A stretch of 64,000 nucleotides of DNA from Rhizobium leguminosarum bv. trifolii WSM1325. GTDB taxonomy: Bacteria > Pseudomonadota > Alphaproteobacteria > Rhizobiales > Rhizobiaceae. The position numbers and the translations under genes were made by a program. The stretch is taken from NCBI GenBank assembly GCA_000023185.1, contig CP001627.1, positions 1 to 64,000 of the forward strand. Reading direction: 5' to 3'. Positions 45,428 through 54,112 of this stretch are shown one piece after another (within the stretch, counting starts at the first letter, position 1; the number at the start of each line of letters is the position of its first letter). Below the pieces are notes generated by a model. That model saw only the letters and a list, made by a program, of their open reading frames with translations, did no database searches and had not been told where the DNA came from.

Positions 45428-46134
45428 CAGGCCTTCCTCCCGATTTCACGGCCGAGTTTGAAGCCGATGCCGCGAACGGTTGCGATAATCCCCTGGCCGC
45501 CGGCCACCAGGAACTTGGCCCGGATGTTGCGGATATGGCTGTCAATCGTCCGGTCAGCAACATAGGTACCGGCGCCATAGGCCGCTTCCATCAGTTGTTC
45601 GCGGCTGAAGACCATATCGGGGCGTGACAACAATGCGTCCAGGATTGCGAATTCAAGCGCGGTCATTGCGATGGTGTTCTCGCCAAACATGACCGTCCTG
45701 CCGCGGCGATCCAGGCTGAGCTCACCGGCGACAAGGGTGGCGTGGCGTCTGTCAGGCTCTGCCCCATTGCTGCTGCGCTTCAAAATCGCCTTGACCCTAG
45801 CCACGAGTTCGCGCGGGCTGAACGGTTTGGTGACATAATCGTCTCCACCTATTTCGAGACCCAGTATCCTGTCGATCTCCTCGTCACGCGCCGAAAGAAA
45901 CAGGATCGGCAATCCCGACGTCTTGCGGATCTGGCGACAGACTTCAAGACCGTCCATCTCGGGCATGCCGATATCGAGTATGATGAGATCGATGTTGCCA
46001 CGGCGGAAGGCCGCCATCGCCTCGGTGCCGTTGCGGGCTGCCATCCAGGCCAGGCCAGCGCGCTCAAGGGCGAAGCAGATCACGTCGCGGATGTGAGGTT
46101 CGTCATCGACGACGAGAATGCGGGGCGCCATCAC
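45427..46134 (-). CDS. OmpR-family response regulator
   Basis: The protein has 235 residues: a receiver domain (acidic pair DDE near 10, phosphoacceptor in LIILDIGMPEMDG near 55, K in TKPFSPREL) and a winged-helix domain (LTALEFAILDALLSRPDMVFSREQL ... DRTIDSHIRNIRAK). It pairs with the kinase downstream. An ATG at residue 2 is also possible. Confidence 0.94.
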   Translation of the reverse strand: MMAPRILVVDDEPHIRDVICFALERAGLAWMAARNGTEAMAAFRRGNIDLIILDIGMPEMDGLEVCRQIRKTSGLPILFLSARDEEIDRILGLEIGGDDYVTKPFSPRELVARVKAILKRSSNGAEPDRRHATLVAGELSLDRRGRTVMFGENTIAMTALEFAILDALLSRPDMVFSREQLMEAAYGAGTYVADRTIDSHIRNIRAKFLVAGGQGIIATVRGIGFKLGREIGRKA

Positions 46135-46178
46135 CGGTCCTGCGTTGATATGTCGTGCCTGTTGTTATCGTTCTCGCA

Positions 46179-47675
46179 CTATCTTGCAATGGCGGCAGGA
46201 GACAGAAGATAGGTCTCCAGCCGCGAAGAACGAAAACTCCAGCTCCGCCAGTCGCGGGGGCGATGCTCGAATTTCCAGACGAGCGAGCCCCGGATAAGCT
46301 GTGCTTCGCTGATCTTGTCGGTTCTGTATTCCGGTAGCGCGCGGATATGGAGATCAAGGGCCGGAATGGCGGAAGGGCCAAGCGTGGAGAGATAATAAAT
46401 ATCGAGCGGCGGGCCATCGTGGCTGATCTCCTGGCTGTGGGCGACATTGAAGCGGGCGATGACATCAGGGAGATCAATGAAGGCACTGATATAGAGCACG
46501 GCAATCAGGGAAGCGAGGTTGGCGGCGATCAGCCACTCGTTGGATCGGTTGAACAGAATGCGCAGCAGGATCAAGACAAGGCCGATAGCGACGAGGCCCA
46601 TCCAGAGACCGGCGGCAACGCGCAGTTCCGTCAGCGAATAGGCCTCGACGTAAAGTCCAAGCCGCAGCATCGAGGACAGGCAGAGAAGGACGTTCTGGCC
46701 GATCCAGGCGTGGACGAGGCCGCGGATCAGCGAACTTTGATCGCCGGGGCCGCCGCGACGCATGGCGAGGAGAACAAAACCGGCGGCCAGAAGCGCCGTC
46801 GCAATCAGCGGATAGGCGCCGCGATGAGCATATTCGGCATGGCTCATGTGATCGGGCAGGTCTGCGCCGCCCCAGAGATAGACGAGATCGAGAAGTGTCT
46901 GCACGGCAAAGAGGGCGTTGAAGAGGAACAGCGACCGCAGCAGGGAGGCCTGGCCGAGCGGTGCATTCCTGGTCGGCACGATGACGAACGCCCTGCCGGC
47001 TTGCGACCTCGCAGTGCGACGCTTCAGGCGCGGCCGCAATAGCGCCCAGATCACAGCGGCGATCATCATCCAGAAGCCGATCCGCCACAGGTCGAGAAAC
47101 TGCAACAGAACGGCAAAACGGATACTGCGCAACGCGATCTCGATAAGTGGGTTCGCCGCTGCAAAGAGGAACACGAAGACTGCGGCGAGAGCGAGCGGCA
47201 TGATCCAGAGGCCGACGCCCTGCCAAACGACGGTGAAGGAGAAACGTTTGGCCGGCGCCTTGAGATATTTCCTAAAATCGTCGGCAAGCCGCAAGGGAAT
47301 GATGAGAGTGAAACGGAGAAACACCAGCGGTAGACCGGTCAGATTGCGAGGCATAAGCCTGGCGCCGACGAGAGCAACCGCTATCAGCGCGCTGAGGCAA
47401 AGGGCGATGCCGGTTAGTGAGGGGGCTTCCAGTAGAGGTGCCGATGCCAGAACCGAAAAACCAAACAGGAGAGCAGCGATTGACGGCGCGCGGATCTTCC
47501 CGGCCAAAAGTAGAATTCCGGCGCAGACGGCGAGCGCAAACAGGAAAAGGTTTATGCCGGGCATCTCACCAAAGATCAGAAAATCAGCCAGCGCCACCAG
47601 CGCAAACAGGCCGACAATTCGGCTACTGCCACGCCTGATGGGCATTGCTTCCGTCAGCGTGTCGGTTGTGTCCAT
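46179..47675 (-). CDS. DUF4153/DUF4173 multi-spanning membrane protein
   Basis: The 498-residue protein has about 11-12 predicted membrane helices in the first 400 residues and a soluble C-terminal tail of about 100 residues (DGPPLDIYYLSTLGPSAIPALDLH ... RDWRSWSF). The pattern matches DUF4153/DUF4173 proteins, whose function is unknown. It lies 44 bp upstream of the two-component genes on the same strand, so it may be the sensor partner or the object of that system. Confidence 0.85.
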   Translation of the reverse strand: MDTTDTLTEAMPIRRGSSRIVGLFALVALADFLIFGEMPGINLFLFALAVCAGILLLAGKIRAPSIAALLFGFSVLASAPLLEAPSLTGIALCLSALIAVALVGARLMPRNLTGLPLVFLRFTLIIPLRLADDFRKYLKAPAKRFSFTVVWQGVGLWIMPLALAAVFVFLFAAANPLIEIALRSIRFAVLLQFLDLWRIGFWMMIAAVIWALLRPRLKRRTARSQAGRAFVIVPTRNAPLGQASLLRSLFLFNALFAVQTLLDLVYLWGGADLPDHMSHAEYAHRGAYPLIATALLAAGFVLLAMRRGGPGDQSSLIRGLVHAWIGQNVLLCLSSMLRLGLYVEAYSLTELRVAAGLWMGLVAIGLVLILLRILFNRSNEWLIAANLASLIAVLYISAFIDLPDVIARFNVAHSQEISHDGPPLDIYYLSTLGPSAIPALDLHIRALPEYRTDKISEAQLIRGSLVWKFEHRPRDWRSWSFRSSRLETYLLSPAAIAR

Positions 47676-47848
47676 TGGTGCTCCTCTCGTAGATGCCGCT
47701 TTTCGATGACGATGAGCATGTCTACCGGGCTGGCGTTAGAGGCGGTTTCTCGCGGCCAGCCTGCCTCCGTCAGCCACCATCCGTCATTGCGGAGGCGATC
47801 TGGCAAAGCGGGCGGTGTGACGCCGGGCGGGATGTGGCTCTTGCTCAT
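47654..47848 (-). CDS. Small protein preceding the DUF4153 gene (doubtful)
   Basis: This 64-residue frame overlaps the start of the membrane-protein gene by 22 bp. The sequence (DRLRNDGWWLTEAGWPRE ... VDMLIVIEKRHLREEH) looks protein-like and would be co-translated, but I do not recognise it. Confidence 0.45.
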   Translation of the reverse strand: MSKSHIPPGVTPPALPDRLRNDGWWLTEAGWPRETASNASPVDMLIVIEKRHLREEHQWTQPTR

Positions 47849-47902
47849 GGCGGAAGAATGCCGCGCCGAATTGCAGATTTTGTGCAGAGAGTAAGCAGCA
47901 TT

Positions 47903-48196
47903 TCAGGAAAATCGCTCGGACCCATCAGGGTATGCAGTGGCCCTATCAACCACATCCCGTATGGAAACCGCTATCGATGCCAGCGGCGTGATCCCGACCA
48001 GATAAGGCGGCAGACCCGATGGCCGTAAGATCGGCAATGCCCCGTCTAACCGCGTGTCCTCGCCATCGGCGATCAGCAAAGCCTGGCCAATGGCATCGGC
48101 CAGCCGGGTGGACGGCTGTCGCAGATATGGGCCGCAGGCGACGGTCTCTCCGACGGCCAGGGAAAATGCCGTGGCAGGATGAAGAGCGTCACCCGA
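47903..48196 (-). pseudogene. Possible remnant of a LuxR-type regulator
   Basis: A 98-codon frame without a start codon reads LHPATAFSLAVGETVACGPYL, then ILRPSGLPPYLVGITPLA. That resembles the middle part of rhizobial LuxR-family HTH regulators, but no HTH follows before the stop at 47903. It is best seen as decayed. The region 47849-48260 otherwise holds nothing supportable. Confidence 0.3.
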
Positions 48197-48260
48197 TCAG
48201 GCGGTGTCTTGCACCACCGTCTCGTTCACGTGCGAAGATATCGAAGAAATGGAGAAGGCC

Positions 48261-48449
48261 TTATCTGAACCTTGGCGCGCGCTTGGCATTGTGAAGCAAT
48301 TCGGAGGCGGTCGCGAACGGCCCGAAGAGTTTGAGCAGCAGCGCTTGTTCCTCGGCATCTATGCGGTGACGAGCGCAGAACTCCGTCACCGACCAGACTT
48401 TGGTCAGATCGTCTGTTTCGACTTGCCTGGGTTCGATGTGTTCGGTCAA
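48261..48449 (-). CDS. Small conserved-looking hypothetical protein
   Basis: This is a 62-residue protein from a TTG start with a GGAGG site 8 bp upstream. The C-terminal part (FCARHRIDAEEQALLLKLFG ... ASELLHNAKRAPRFR) is like small rhizobial hypothetical proteins I have seen. It is hydrophilic and helical, with no signal peptide. Function unknown. Confidence 0.6.
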   Translation of the reverse strand: MTEHIEPRQVETDDLTKVWSVTEFCARHRIDAEEQALLLKLFGPFATASELLHNAKRAPRFR

Positions 48450-48593
48450 CGGCGTGTCCTCCGAACATCGAGACTACGCCACGCCGGCATTTATAAGAAC
48501 TAGCTAAAAAGAGCTATGCCGATCTGCAGACCTTCAACCGAATATGATTGAACCCCGCCTTTACCGCGTGCGTAACAAGCGGACATACGAAGA

Positions 48594-48617
48594 CGCCCGC
48601 CGATTGCGCGGCGGGCG
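48594..48617. terminator. Strong GC hairpin downstream of the RapA-like gene
   Basis: CGCCCGCCG (48594-48602) and CGGCGGGCG (48609-48617) form a perfect 9-bp stem with a 6-base loop, 28 bp after the stop of the minus-strand gene. The downstream tract is only weakly T-rich (GTCTTCGT). Confidence 0.55.
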
Positions 48618-48644
48618 GTGTGTCTCACTGATTATTGCAACTGA

Positions 48645-49358
48645 TCAAGCAAGATGCGCGTCGGTGCCCGTGATGTTGAGCGTCAGAATGCCAGCGTCCG
48701 TGTGGCCTTCGCCATCGGAGATCTTGTAGTACTGGACGGTTTCCGTGACGTTCTGGCCGGCAGCCAGGTCTTCCGTCAGCGTATAGGTGAATTCGCCATT
48801 CGGCTTGACGTGGAAGATGCCATGGTCGCCGACGATGTCGGTAACAGCGTCGAGGCCGCTTTTGGCGCTGACGTTCGTGCCGTCGAACTGACGGAGGAAG
48901 AGCTTGCCGTTGTCGCCGGCAATGTCGTTGTCCAGAACGTTGCCGCCGATGGCGCTACCTTCGTTGAAGCTGTAGTGGTCGTCGACAGCAATCGGCTTTA
49001 CCTGGGTTACGCCCTGGATGTTCAGGGTGAAGAGGCCGACATCGGTATGACCGCTGCCGTCGGAAATCTTGTAGGAAACCTTCTCCTGGTACGATTCGCC
49101 GTTGGCAAAGCCAATCTTGGCAGCGTCGCTGAGGACATAGGTGTAGCTGCCATCCGGCTTAACGAAGAAGGTGCCGTAGTCGCCCTGGATCTCGGTGACC
49201 TGGCTGTTGCCGGCCTTGGCGCCAACGCTCGCGCCATCGAAGGCGCGCAGGAAGAGATGGCCGTTGTCGGATGAATCGTTGGAAAGCAGATTTCCGGAAA
49301 TAATATCGGTTTCTTTGAAAGTTGCACTATCATCAGTTGCATGTATCGGCGAAGCCAT
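48645..49358 (-). CDS. RapA-like protein with two cadherin/VCBS-type repeats
   Basis: The protein has 237 residues and no N-terminal signal. Two homologous repeats of about 105 residues are visible. Each has a D-D-x-(A/Y) start, a (N/D)xLxND block (LLSNDSSDNGHLFLRAFDG; VLDNDIAGDNGKLFLRQFDG), a GTFFVKPDGSYTY or GIFHVKPNGEFTY strand, and YKISDG(S/E)GHTD. Such calcium-binding cadherin-like repeats occur in the rhizobial Rap adhesins, which leave the cell by the PrsDE type I route via an uncleaved C-terminal signal. A GAGGAG site precedes the ATG. A Rap-type role in surface binding is inferred. Confidence 0.75.
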   Translation of the reverse strand: MASPIHATDDSATFKETDIISGNLLSNDSSDNGHLFLRAFDGASVGAKAGNSQVTEIQGDYGTFFVKPDGSYTYVLSDAAKIGFANGESYQEKVSYKISDGSGHTDVGLFTLNIQGVTQVKPIAVDDHYSFNEGSAIGGNVLDNDIAGDNGKLFLRQFDGTNVSAKSGLDAVTDIVGDHGIFHVKPNGEFTYTLTEDLAAGQNVTETVQYYKISDGEGHTDAGILTLNITGTDAHLA

Positions 49359-49811
49359 AGCTCTCTCCTCAAATTGTTTATTGGCGGGTCAATTTCGACC
49401 TCAGCGAGCCGCTCCTTTAACAACCTATTAATACTACAAGTCAATGGCCTATTTAACAGAAGGTTAATTTCGACGCGGAACTCCCCGTTGCTTCCATTCC
49501 GGCGAAATAATGTCACATTCAAGCCAAATTGAAGGAAATTCGGCAGAAACTATACCCGGCTAACTTGAATAAAATGGCGCAGAGTATATCTGAAGGCGAT
49601 TGGCGATGCCCGCGCCATGCCATCCGGGCTATGCGTTGCAATTGTGCTCGCCGAGCCCTATGTTGCTGACGTACCCGATCCAAGCGAAGATCTCAGCCGT
49701 TGCCGGCTGGTGACTGAGGCGCTTATGCATCGGCGCGCGCCCTAAGGCTGCGTGATGGGCAATCCCACAAACAATCGATAACGCCGGCCAAGGCTGGCAA
49801 AGGATTTCTTT
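49359..49811. other. AT-rich intergenic region between RapA-like and rpsU cluster
   Basis: No gene is supported in these 453 bp. It separates two divergent units and should contain both promoters; no clear -35/-10 pair stood out. Confidence 0.5.
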
Positions 49812-49964
49812 TTGAACAACACACATACAGCCACCGTGGTTGCGGCGGCGAATCCGCGTGAGGATATCGAGGCTGTCCGCAGTGCTCCCAGGAACTGGAA
49901 GCCGTTTCCCTGCCTTCTCACCCGCCGCGAATTGCAGGCTCTGATCGCCGAGCAGCTCGGCTGA
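49812..49964 (+). CDS. Small basic protein upstream of rpsU (50 aa)
   Basis: The frame starts at TTG 49812 after AAAGGA and ends at TGA 49962-49964. It reads MNNTHTATVV then ANPREDIEAV, SAPRNWKPFPCLL and TRRELQALIAEQLG. It is 39 bp before rpsU on the same strand. The tail looks like a helix. I know no function. It is short, so the call rests on the ribosome-binding site, the clean frame and the synteny. Confidence 0.6.
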   Translation: MNNTHTATVVAAANPREDIEAVRSAPRNWKPFPCLLTRRELQALIAEQLG

Positions 49965-50003
49965 GCGACGATCAGAGCATCACCCAAACAAGGAGAACTC
50001 GAA

Positions 50004-50240
50004 ATGCAGGTCCTCGTCAGAGACAATAATGTCGATCAAGCGCTCAGGGTCTTGAAAAAGAAAATGCAGCGCGAAGGTCTGTTCCGTGAAATGAAGGAAA
50101 GGCGCGCCTATGAAAAGCCGTCCGAACGGCGCGTCAGGGAAAAGGCGCAGGCGATCAGCCGGCAGCGCAAGGCTACGCGCAAGAAGATGCAGCGTGAAGG
50201 CCTGCTGCCCGGCCCGAAGCGGACGGCCGCTGCCCGGTAA
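50004..50240 (+). CDS. rpsU: 30S ribosomal protein S21
   Basis: This 78-residue, very basic protein has the S21 pattern: [20 protein letters not shown] then [20 protein letters not shown]. It also has a C-terminal repeat-like [11 protein letters not shown]21 sits near the anti-Shine-Dalgarno end of 16S rRNA and helps initiation. GGAG precedes the ATG. Rhizobia often carry more than one rpsU, and this replicon copy may be a specialised paralogue. Confidence 0.95.
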   Translation: MQVLVRDNNVDQALRVLKKKMQREGLFREMKERRAYEKPSERRVREKAQAISRQRKATRKKMQREGLLPGPKRTAAAR

Positions 50241-50300
50241 CGGCCTCATCCCACCGGCCTTCCCGGGCTTTGGTGGTTACATTACCTGAAAGGATAGACA

Positions 50301-50495
50301 ATGGACGAACTCAATAGCCTCACCGTTTCGGAAGAACGCATCGAGGATTGCCGCGATGTCGTGGAGCCGGATTTGCAGGATTTGATCCAACGCACCCTGA
50401 CATCAGGCTTTTCCCTGGAGGAAATCCTCATCGCCGTCAGCGAACTGGTGGCCGAAGACTTTGCGATGGTCATGAAAACACCGAGCGTCCATTGA
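50301..50495 (+). CDS. Small acidic protein downstream of rpsU
   Basis: This 64-residue acidic protein (MDELNSLTVSEERIEDCRDV ... GFSLEEILIAVSELVAEDFAMV) looks fully helical. A GAAAGGATAG site lies before the ATG. It follows rpsU by 60 bp on the same strand. I do not recognise a family. Confidence 0.7.
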   Translation: MDELNSLTVSEERIEDCRDVVEPDLQDLIQRTLTSGFSLEEILIAVSELVAEDFAMVMKTPSVH

Positions 50496-50602
50496 TCGAC
50501 TGTGTGTCTCGACCGCCTCGGGAATGAGCTCATTAGGCCCGCCACCGGGAACATAGACCTCGGCAGATGGTTACCTCGTCTCTTGCTCAGATGGAGATGA
50601 TG

Positions 50603-51082
50603 ATGGCTAACAGCGACGAGGCGACACGGGTATGGGAATTGATCGACAAGATCGGGTTTTGCATGCTGACGACCCGCAGCGGCGACGATCTGCGAGCCCG
50701 CCCGATGTCCGCCTACACCGCGCAGCTCGAGAATGCGATCTATTTTCTGACGGATGTCAGTAGTCACAAGGACGATGAGATCGCCCGCTGGCCAAACGTG
50801 TGCCTGGCCTTTGCCGACACCAAGGGACAGAAATATGTTTCCGTATCGGGGACGGCCGAGGTGCAGAACGACCGGGCGAAGATCAGGGAATTATGGGCGA
50901 CGCCGGCAAAGGCGTGGTGGGACAATCCCGACGATCCTTCCATCCGCATCCTCAAGATGACCCCGTCTTCGGCCGAATATTGGGACAGCCCAGGCACGAT
51001 CATCAGCTATATCAAGATGGCCGCCGCCGCGGTCTCGAACAGCAAACCTGACATGGGCGACAATGCCGAGGTCAAGCTCTAA
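50603..51082 (+). CDS. Pyridoxamine 5'-phosphate oxidase-like protein (general stress protein 26 type)
   Basis: The ATG at 50603 follows GGAG and gives about 159 residues; upstream in-frame ATGs at 50567, 50591 and 50600 exist. It is a split-barrel flavin-binding fold: IGFCMLTTRSGDDLRARPMSAY, IYFLTDVSSHKDDEI, NVCLAFADTKGQKYVSVSGTAEV and KAWWDNPDDPSIRILKMTP. Members bind FMN or F420 and are linked to stress. The 3' third (from 50915) is repeated downstream of an inserted AbiE module. Confidence 0.88.
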   Translation: MANSDEATRVWELIDKIGFCMLTTRSGDDLRARPMSAYTAQLENAIYFLTDVSSHKDDEIARWPNVCLAFADTKGQKYVSVSGTAEVQNDRAKIRELWATPAKAWWDNPDDPSIRILKMTPSSAEYWDSPGTIISYIKMAAAAVSNSKPDMGDNAEVKL

Positions 51083-51140
51083 CGCATAGAAGCGCTCAAC
51101 GACGTTCCCTCGGCCGAAAAATATCAAGCCTGATTGGCTG
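50915..51140. repeat. Direct repeat, left copy (3' end of the PNPOx-like gene)
   Basis: This 226-bp segment recurs at 52995-53217 with only about six differences: an extra C, loss of CCCA, an extra T and three substitutions. It starts inside the PNPOx-like gene and ends at CTGATTGGCTG. Confidence 0.92.
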
Positions 51141-51302
51141 TTAACAGGCACCCTGGTGGGCTCATCCACGGCATGACCATGCTTGCGATCGATGGGCTCT
51201 CGGTGCCCGAGAAACTTCCCGTGATGCAGGTTCAGTCGAGCGAGAACTCAGCGCGAGTCCAAAAGCATGAAGTTAGTGTGAGAGAGCTTGCTAGCAAACC
51301 GA

Positions 51303-52172
51303 TCATTGGTCCAGCCTCGCAGCTGCAACCGCGTGCGGCATCAGGAATGCGGCAATCTCCGCGATGACGTCTGTCAGATCGCCAGGATTGTGTGCAACGC
51401 CTTCAATGAAAGCGCGCCATTGCCGCTGCTTTTGCTGGTCCTTGCCAAAGGCGTCCGTTAGGGCGTCAGGTAGGTTGGTGGGGATCGATGTCTCGCGGCG
51501 CTTAAAGGTAGCGGCGATTGCACGCGCCAGCCGATCATCGCTGAAGTCGAAAGACCTGCTGAGGATCCAAATGTCGTAGAAATCCTTCATGCGGCTGTCT
51601 ACTCGCCCCAGCATCACCATGGCCTGAAACTTCTCGGCAATGACCGTTTCCCGCGCATAGGCCCGGAGCCGCGGCATCGGAAAATCGAGCATGGAAGGAT
51701 AATCCAGGATCTCCACTCCCGGCTCAAGCGCATCGCCAAACCCGATGTCGATCGTCAGGTTGATCCGGGCTCCACTGATCGTAGCGATCACCCGCAGCCT
51801 GAGCCCACCATAGTCCAGTGCCTCGCGAATGCGATCCACATGCAGCGTATCGGGATCGAACGTGACGCCATCGTCGGCCTCTTGCGCCAGAATTTCCAAA
51901 AATGTCTCAAGCATCGGGTCCGGACTCGGATCACCGAAACCCAAAAGATCGAGGTCGCGCGTGCCTCGGTGCGGGTCGTCGAACCAACTCATTATCAACA
52001 TCGCCCCTTTTAGAACGAAGCGATTGGCGTGGGGCGACTGACTGAGCCGGAACAATAACCGTTCAAGAGCGAAACGCGTCAGGACCAGATCAAAGCTTTG
52101 CCCGCTTGCCTTGGCGAGGTGCAACAGGCGGGCTCGCACCGAGGCGCCGACGTTTCTGATTTCCTTAGCCAT
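51303..52172 (-). CDS. AbiEii/AbiGii-type nucleotidyltransferase toxin
   Basis: The 289-residue protein has the conserved blocks of the family: FVLKGAMLIMSW near residue 48, the nucleotidyltransferase motif RGTRDLDLLGFGD near 67, IDIGFGD near 140, and EKFQAMVMLGRVDSRMKDFYDIW near 180. AbiEii-type toxins transfer nucleotides, in characterised relatives to tRNA, and cause phage abortive infection or plasmid stabilisation. It overlaps the antitoxin gene by 8 bp. Confidence 0.92.
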   Translation of the reverse strand: MAKEIRNVGASVRARLLHLAKASGQSFDLVLTRFALERLLFRLSQSPHANRFVLKGAMLIMSWFDDPHRGTRDLDLLGFGDPSPDPMLETFLEILAQEADDGVTFDPDTLHVDRIREALDYGGLRLRVIATISGARINLTIDIGFGDALEPGVEILDYPSMLDFPMPRLRAYARETVIAEKFQAMVMLGRVDSRMKDFYDIWILSRSFDFSDDRLARAIAATFKRRETSIPTNLPDALTDAFGKDQQKQRQWRAFIEGVAHNPGDLTDVIAEIAAFLMPHAVAAARLDQ

Positions 52173-52782
52173 TGGCGGTCAGCGCCTCGAGGTACGGCCG
52201 GATCACGGATCCGACGCCACCGCGTTCGGCCTGGTTGGCGATTTCGCCAGGACTAGTCCTTCGTTGCCGCAGTGCCTCCTGCAGCCCCTCCATCGCTATC
52301 GAAAGGCCGATCTTGTTGCGATAGCGAAAGCAATCGGCGATTGTCTTGGCTATTCCAAAGACCTTCACGGGAACGCCTTCGATGACATGGGTTTCGACGC
52401 TTTCGTTGAGAAGGCTTTCGGTGAAACGTACGATGCGCATAGCGGGACCGTCCGGTTTCGGGGCCCAGTCCTTACGGCCTATGGCAAGCCAGATTTGTCT
52501 CGGAAGCTGATCCGTCAGGCCGTGGAATGCCAAGGCCGAAACGAGGCAGATAACGGCTTTCGGCGCGCGTTTGGCAACCTCTGCCATACTGTGGTTGACA
52601 TCAAGCTCCGCATCAGGAAGTTGGTAGAGACCGCGGGCAAGCCGCAGCACCTCGCCATCCCGTTCCATTCGGCTCATTGTGGCCCCTGTCACACCTGCAT
52701 TACGCAGTTCCCTCAAACGTGCTATTCCGCGCTCCGTTAGCACGGTCCGGGCGATTTGGCGTTGAGTGTCGGAACTGGGCAT
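52165..52782 (-). CDS. AbiEi-type antitoxin / transcriptional regulator
   Basis: The 205-residue protein has an N-terminal winged helix (RGIARLRELRNAGVTGATMSRMERDGEVLRLARGLY) and the AbiEi C-terminal domain (ICLVSALAFHGLTDQLPRQIWLAI ... IEGVPVKVFGIAKTIADCFRY). Type IV antitoxins repress the operon and counter the toxin without forming a stable complex. The start overlaps no other gene; it is the first gene of the pair. Confidence 0.92.
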   Translation of the reverse strand: MPSSDTQRQIARTVLTERGIARLRELRNAGVTGATMSRMERDGEVLRLARGLYQLPDAELDVNHSMAEVAKRAPKAVICLVSALAFHGLTDQLPRQIWLAIGRKDWAPKPDGPAMRIVRFTESLLNESVETHVIEGVPVKVFGIAKTIADCFRYRNKIGLSIAMEGLQEALRQRRTSPGEIANQAERGGVGSVIRPYLEALTANG

Positions 52783-52994
52783 TGATATAAAAGCTCGGAG
52801 AATGGGATCTGTTGTCCTAGGATTTGTATCACGATCCCTAAAGGCGAGAAAGCCATCGCTTCGTGAATTCTTTCACCGTGAATAGTTGTCTCGATTGGAT
52901 GAGAACTGCAAACCCGGTGGTTGGCGAGAGCAGGGGTGTAGCCTCGCCGAGACGGACACCTAGCCAAGTGACGCGTGAAAGCAATCGTGGCCAT

Positions 52995-53158
52995 TGGTGG
53001 GACAATCCCGACGATCCTTCCATCCGCATCCTCAAGATGACCCCCGTCTTCGGCCGAATATTGGGACAGGCACGATCATCAGCTATATCAAGATGGCCGC
53101 CGCCGCGGCCTCGAACAGCAAACCTGACATGGGCGACAATGCCGAGATCAAGCTCTAA
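52995..53158 (+). pseudogene. Truncated, frameshifted copy of the PNPOx-like 3' end
   Basis: The segment encodes the WWDNPDDPSIRILKMTP block of the stress-protein gene, but an extra C after GATGACC and a 4-base loss near TTGGGACAG break the frame. It has no start codon and is a by-product of the duplication. Confidence 0.88.
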
Positions 53159-53217
53159 CGCATAGAAGCGCTCAACGACGTTCCCTCTGGCCGAAAAATA
53201 TCAAGTCTGATTGGCTG
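52995..53217. repeat. Direct repeat, right copy (relic of the PNPOx-like gene end)
   Basis: This 223-bp partner of 50915-51140 also includes the last bases of the LysR gene at its right end, which shows the ancestral PNPOx-LysR junction. Confidence 0.92.
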
Positions 53218-54112
53218 ATGCCTTGACGAAGTCGATGAATGCCCGAAGCGGTGCCGGCACCAGCCGACGTCCGGGATAATAGAGGAACGGCCCGGAAAAT
53301 CGCTGCCACCAAGGTTCGAGGATGGGCTCGAGCGCACCTCTGTCGAAATGCGGACGCAGCCAGTCCTCGAAGAGGCAGACGATCCCTGTTCCTGCTATCG
53401 CTGCATCGACGGCCAGGTCGGTCGCGCCGCCGACCCGCACGATCAGCGGTCCCGTTGGATCGACCCGCACGATCTCGCCATCGCGCTCGAACTCCCAGGG
53501 CGCCGTCATCGCACCGCTGTCGAAACGGCCCAATATGCAGGCGTGAGCGAGCAGTTCGCTCGGGTGTTGCAGACGGCCACGGCGATCCAGGTAGTCGGGG
53601 GAGGCTGCGATGGCAAAGCGCTGGATGCGTGGGCCGATCGGTATGGCGATCATATCCTGCTCCAGCCGCTCGTCATAGCGGATGCCGGCATCGCAGCCTG
53701 CCGCGATGACATCGACAAAGCTCTCGTCGGTCACCACCTCCAGCCGAATATCGGGATAGGCGGCGAGGAACGGTGGGACGATGGCGGGCAGTACCAGCCG
53801 CGCCGCGCTGACCGGCACATTGAGGCGCAAGGCACCCGCCGGCCTGTCGCGAAATCCATTGACGACGTCGAGGGCAGCTTCCACCTCGCTCAAAGCAGGG
53901 CCGAGCCGCGCCAGCAAGCCCTTGCCCGCTTCGGTCGGCACGACGCTGCGCGTCGTGCGGTTGAGCAGCCTGACACCGAGCTGGCCCTCCAGGCGGCGCA
54001 CCGCTTCACTGAGGAAAGAGGCGCTGCTGCCGCTGACGCGCGCGCCCTCGCGGAAACCACCGGCACGCGCCACCGCAACGAAAGCATTGAGATCGCCCAG
54101 ATCTGTCTTCAC
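53201..54112 (-). CDS. LysR-family transcriptional regulator
   Basis: From the GTG at 54112 the protein has about 303 residues; a start at 54151 would add 13. Residues 5-62 are the HTH (LNAFVAVARAGGFREGARVSG ... AVRRLEGQLGVRLLNRTTRSV). The effector domain follows (YPDIRLEVVTDESFVDVIAAGCDAGIRYDERLEQDMIAIPI). It is divergent from an aldo-keto reductase gene with about 100 bp between them and is the likely regulator of it. Its final codons lie in the right-hand direct repeat. Confidence 0.9.
   Translation of the reverse strand: MKTDLGDLNAFVAVARAGGFREGARVSGSSASFLSEAVRRLEGQLGVRLLNRTTRSVVPTEAGKGLLARLGPALSEVEAALDVVNGFRDRPAGALRLNVPVSAARLVLPAIVPPFLAAYPDIRLEVVTDESFVDVIAAGCDAGIRYDERLEQDMIAIPIGPRIQRFAIAASPDYLDRRGRLQHPSELLAHACILGRFDSGAMTAPWEFERDGEIVRVDPTGPLIVRVGGATDLAVDAAIAGTGIVCLFEDWLRPHFDRGALEPILEPWWQRFSGPFLYYPGRRLVPAPLRAFIDFVKASANQT

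Larger units (their letters stand above)
51141..52994. mobile_element. Inserted segment carrying a type IV AbiE toxin-antitoxin module
   Basis: These 1,854 bp lie exactly between two near-identical direct repeats and hold only the AbiEi/AbiEii pair plus flanking non-coding DNA. The left repeat keeps the PNPOx-like gene intact, and the right repeat keeps the LysR gene intact. So the segment entered the junction between these convergent genes and duplicated it. No transposase, integrase or terminal inverted repeats are visible. Confidence 0.7.

Noticed and set aside
51134..51367. 77-codon frame between the PNPOx-like gene and AbiEii
   Set aside because: It begins in the repeat and runs antisense into the AbiEii end; no protein features.
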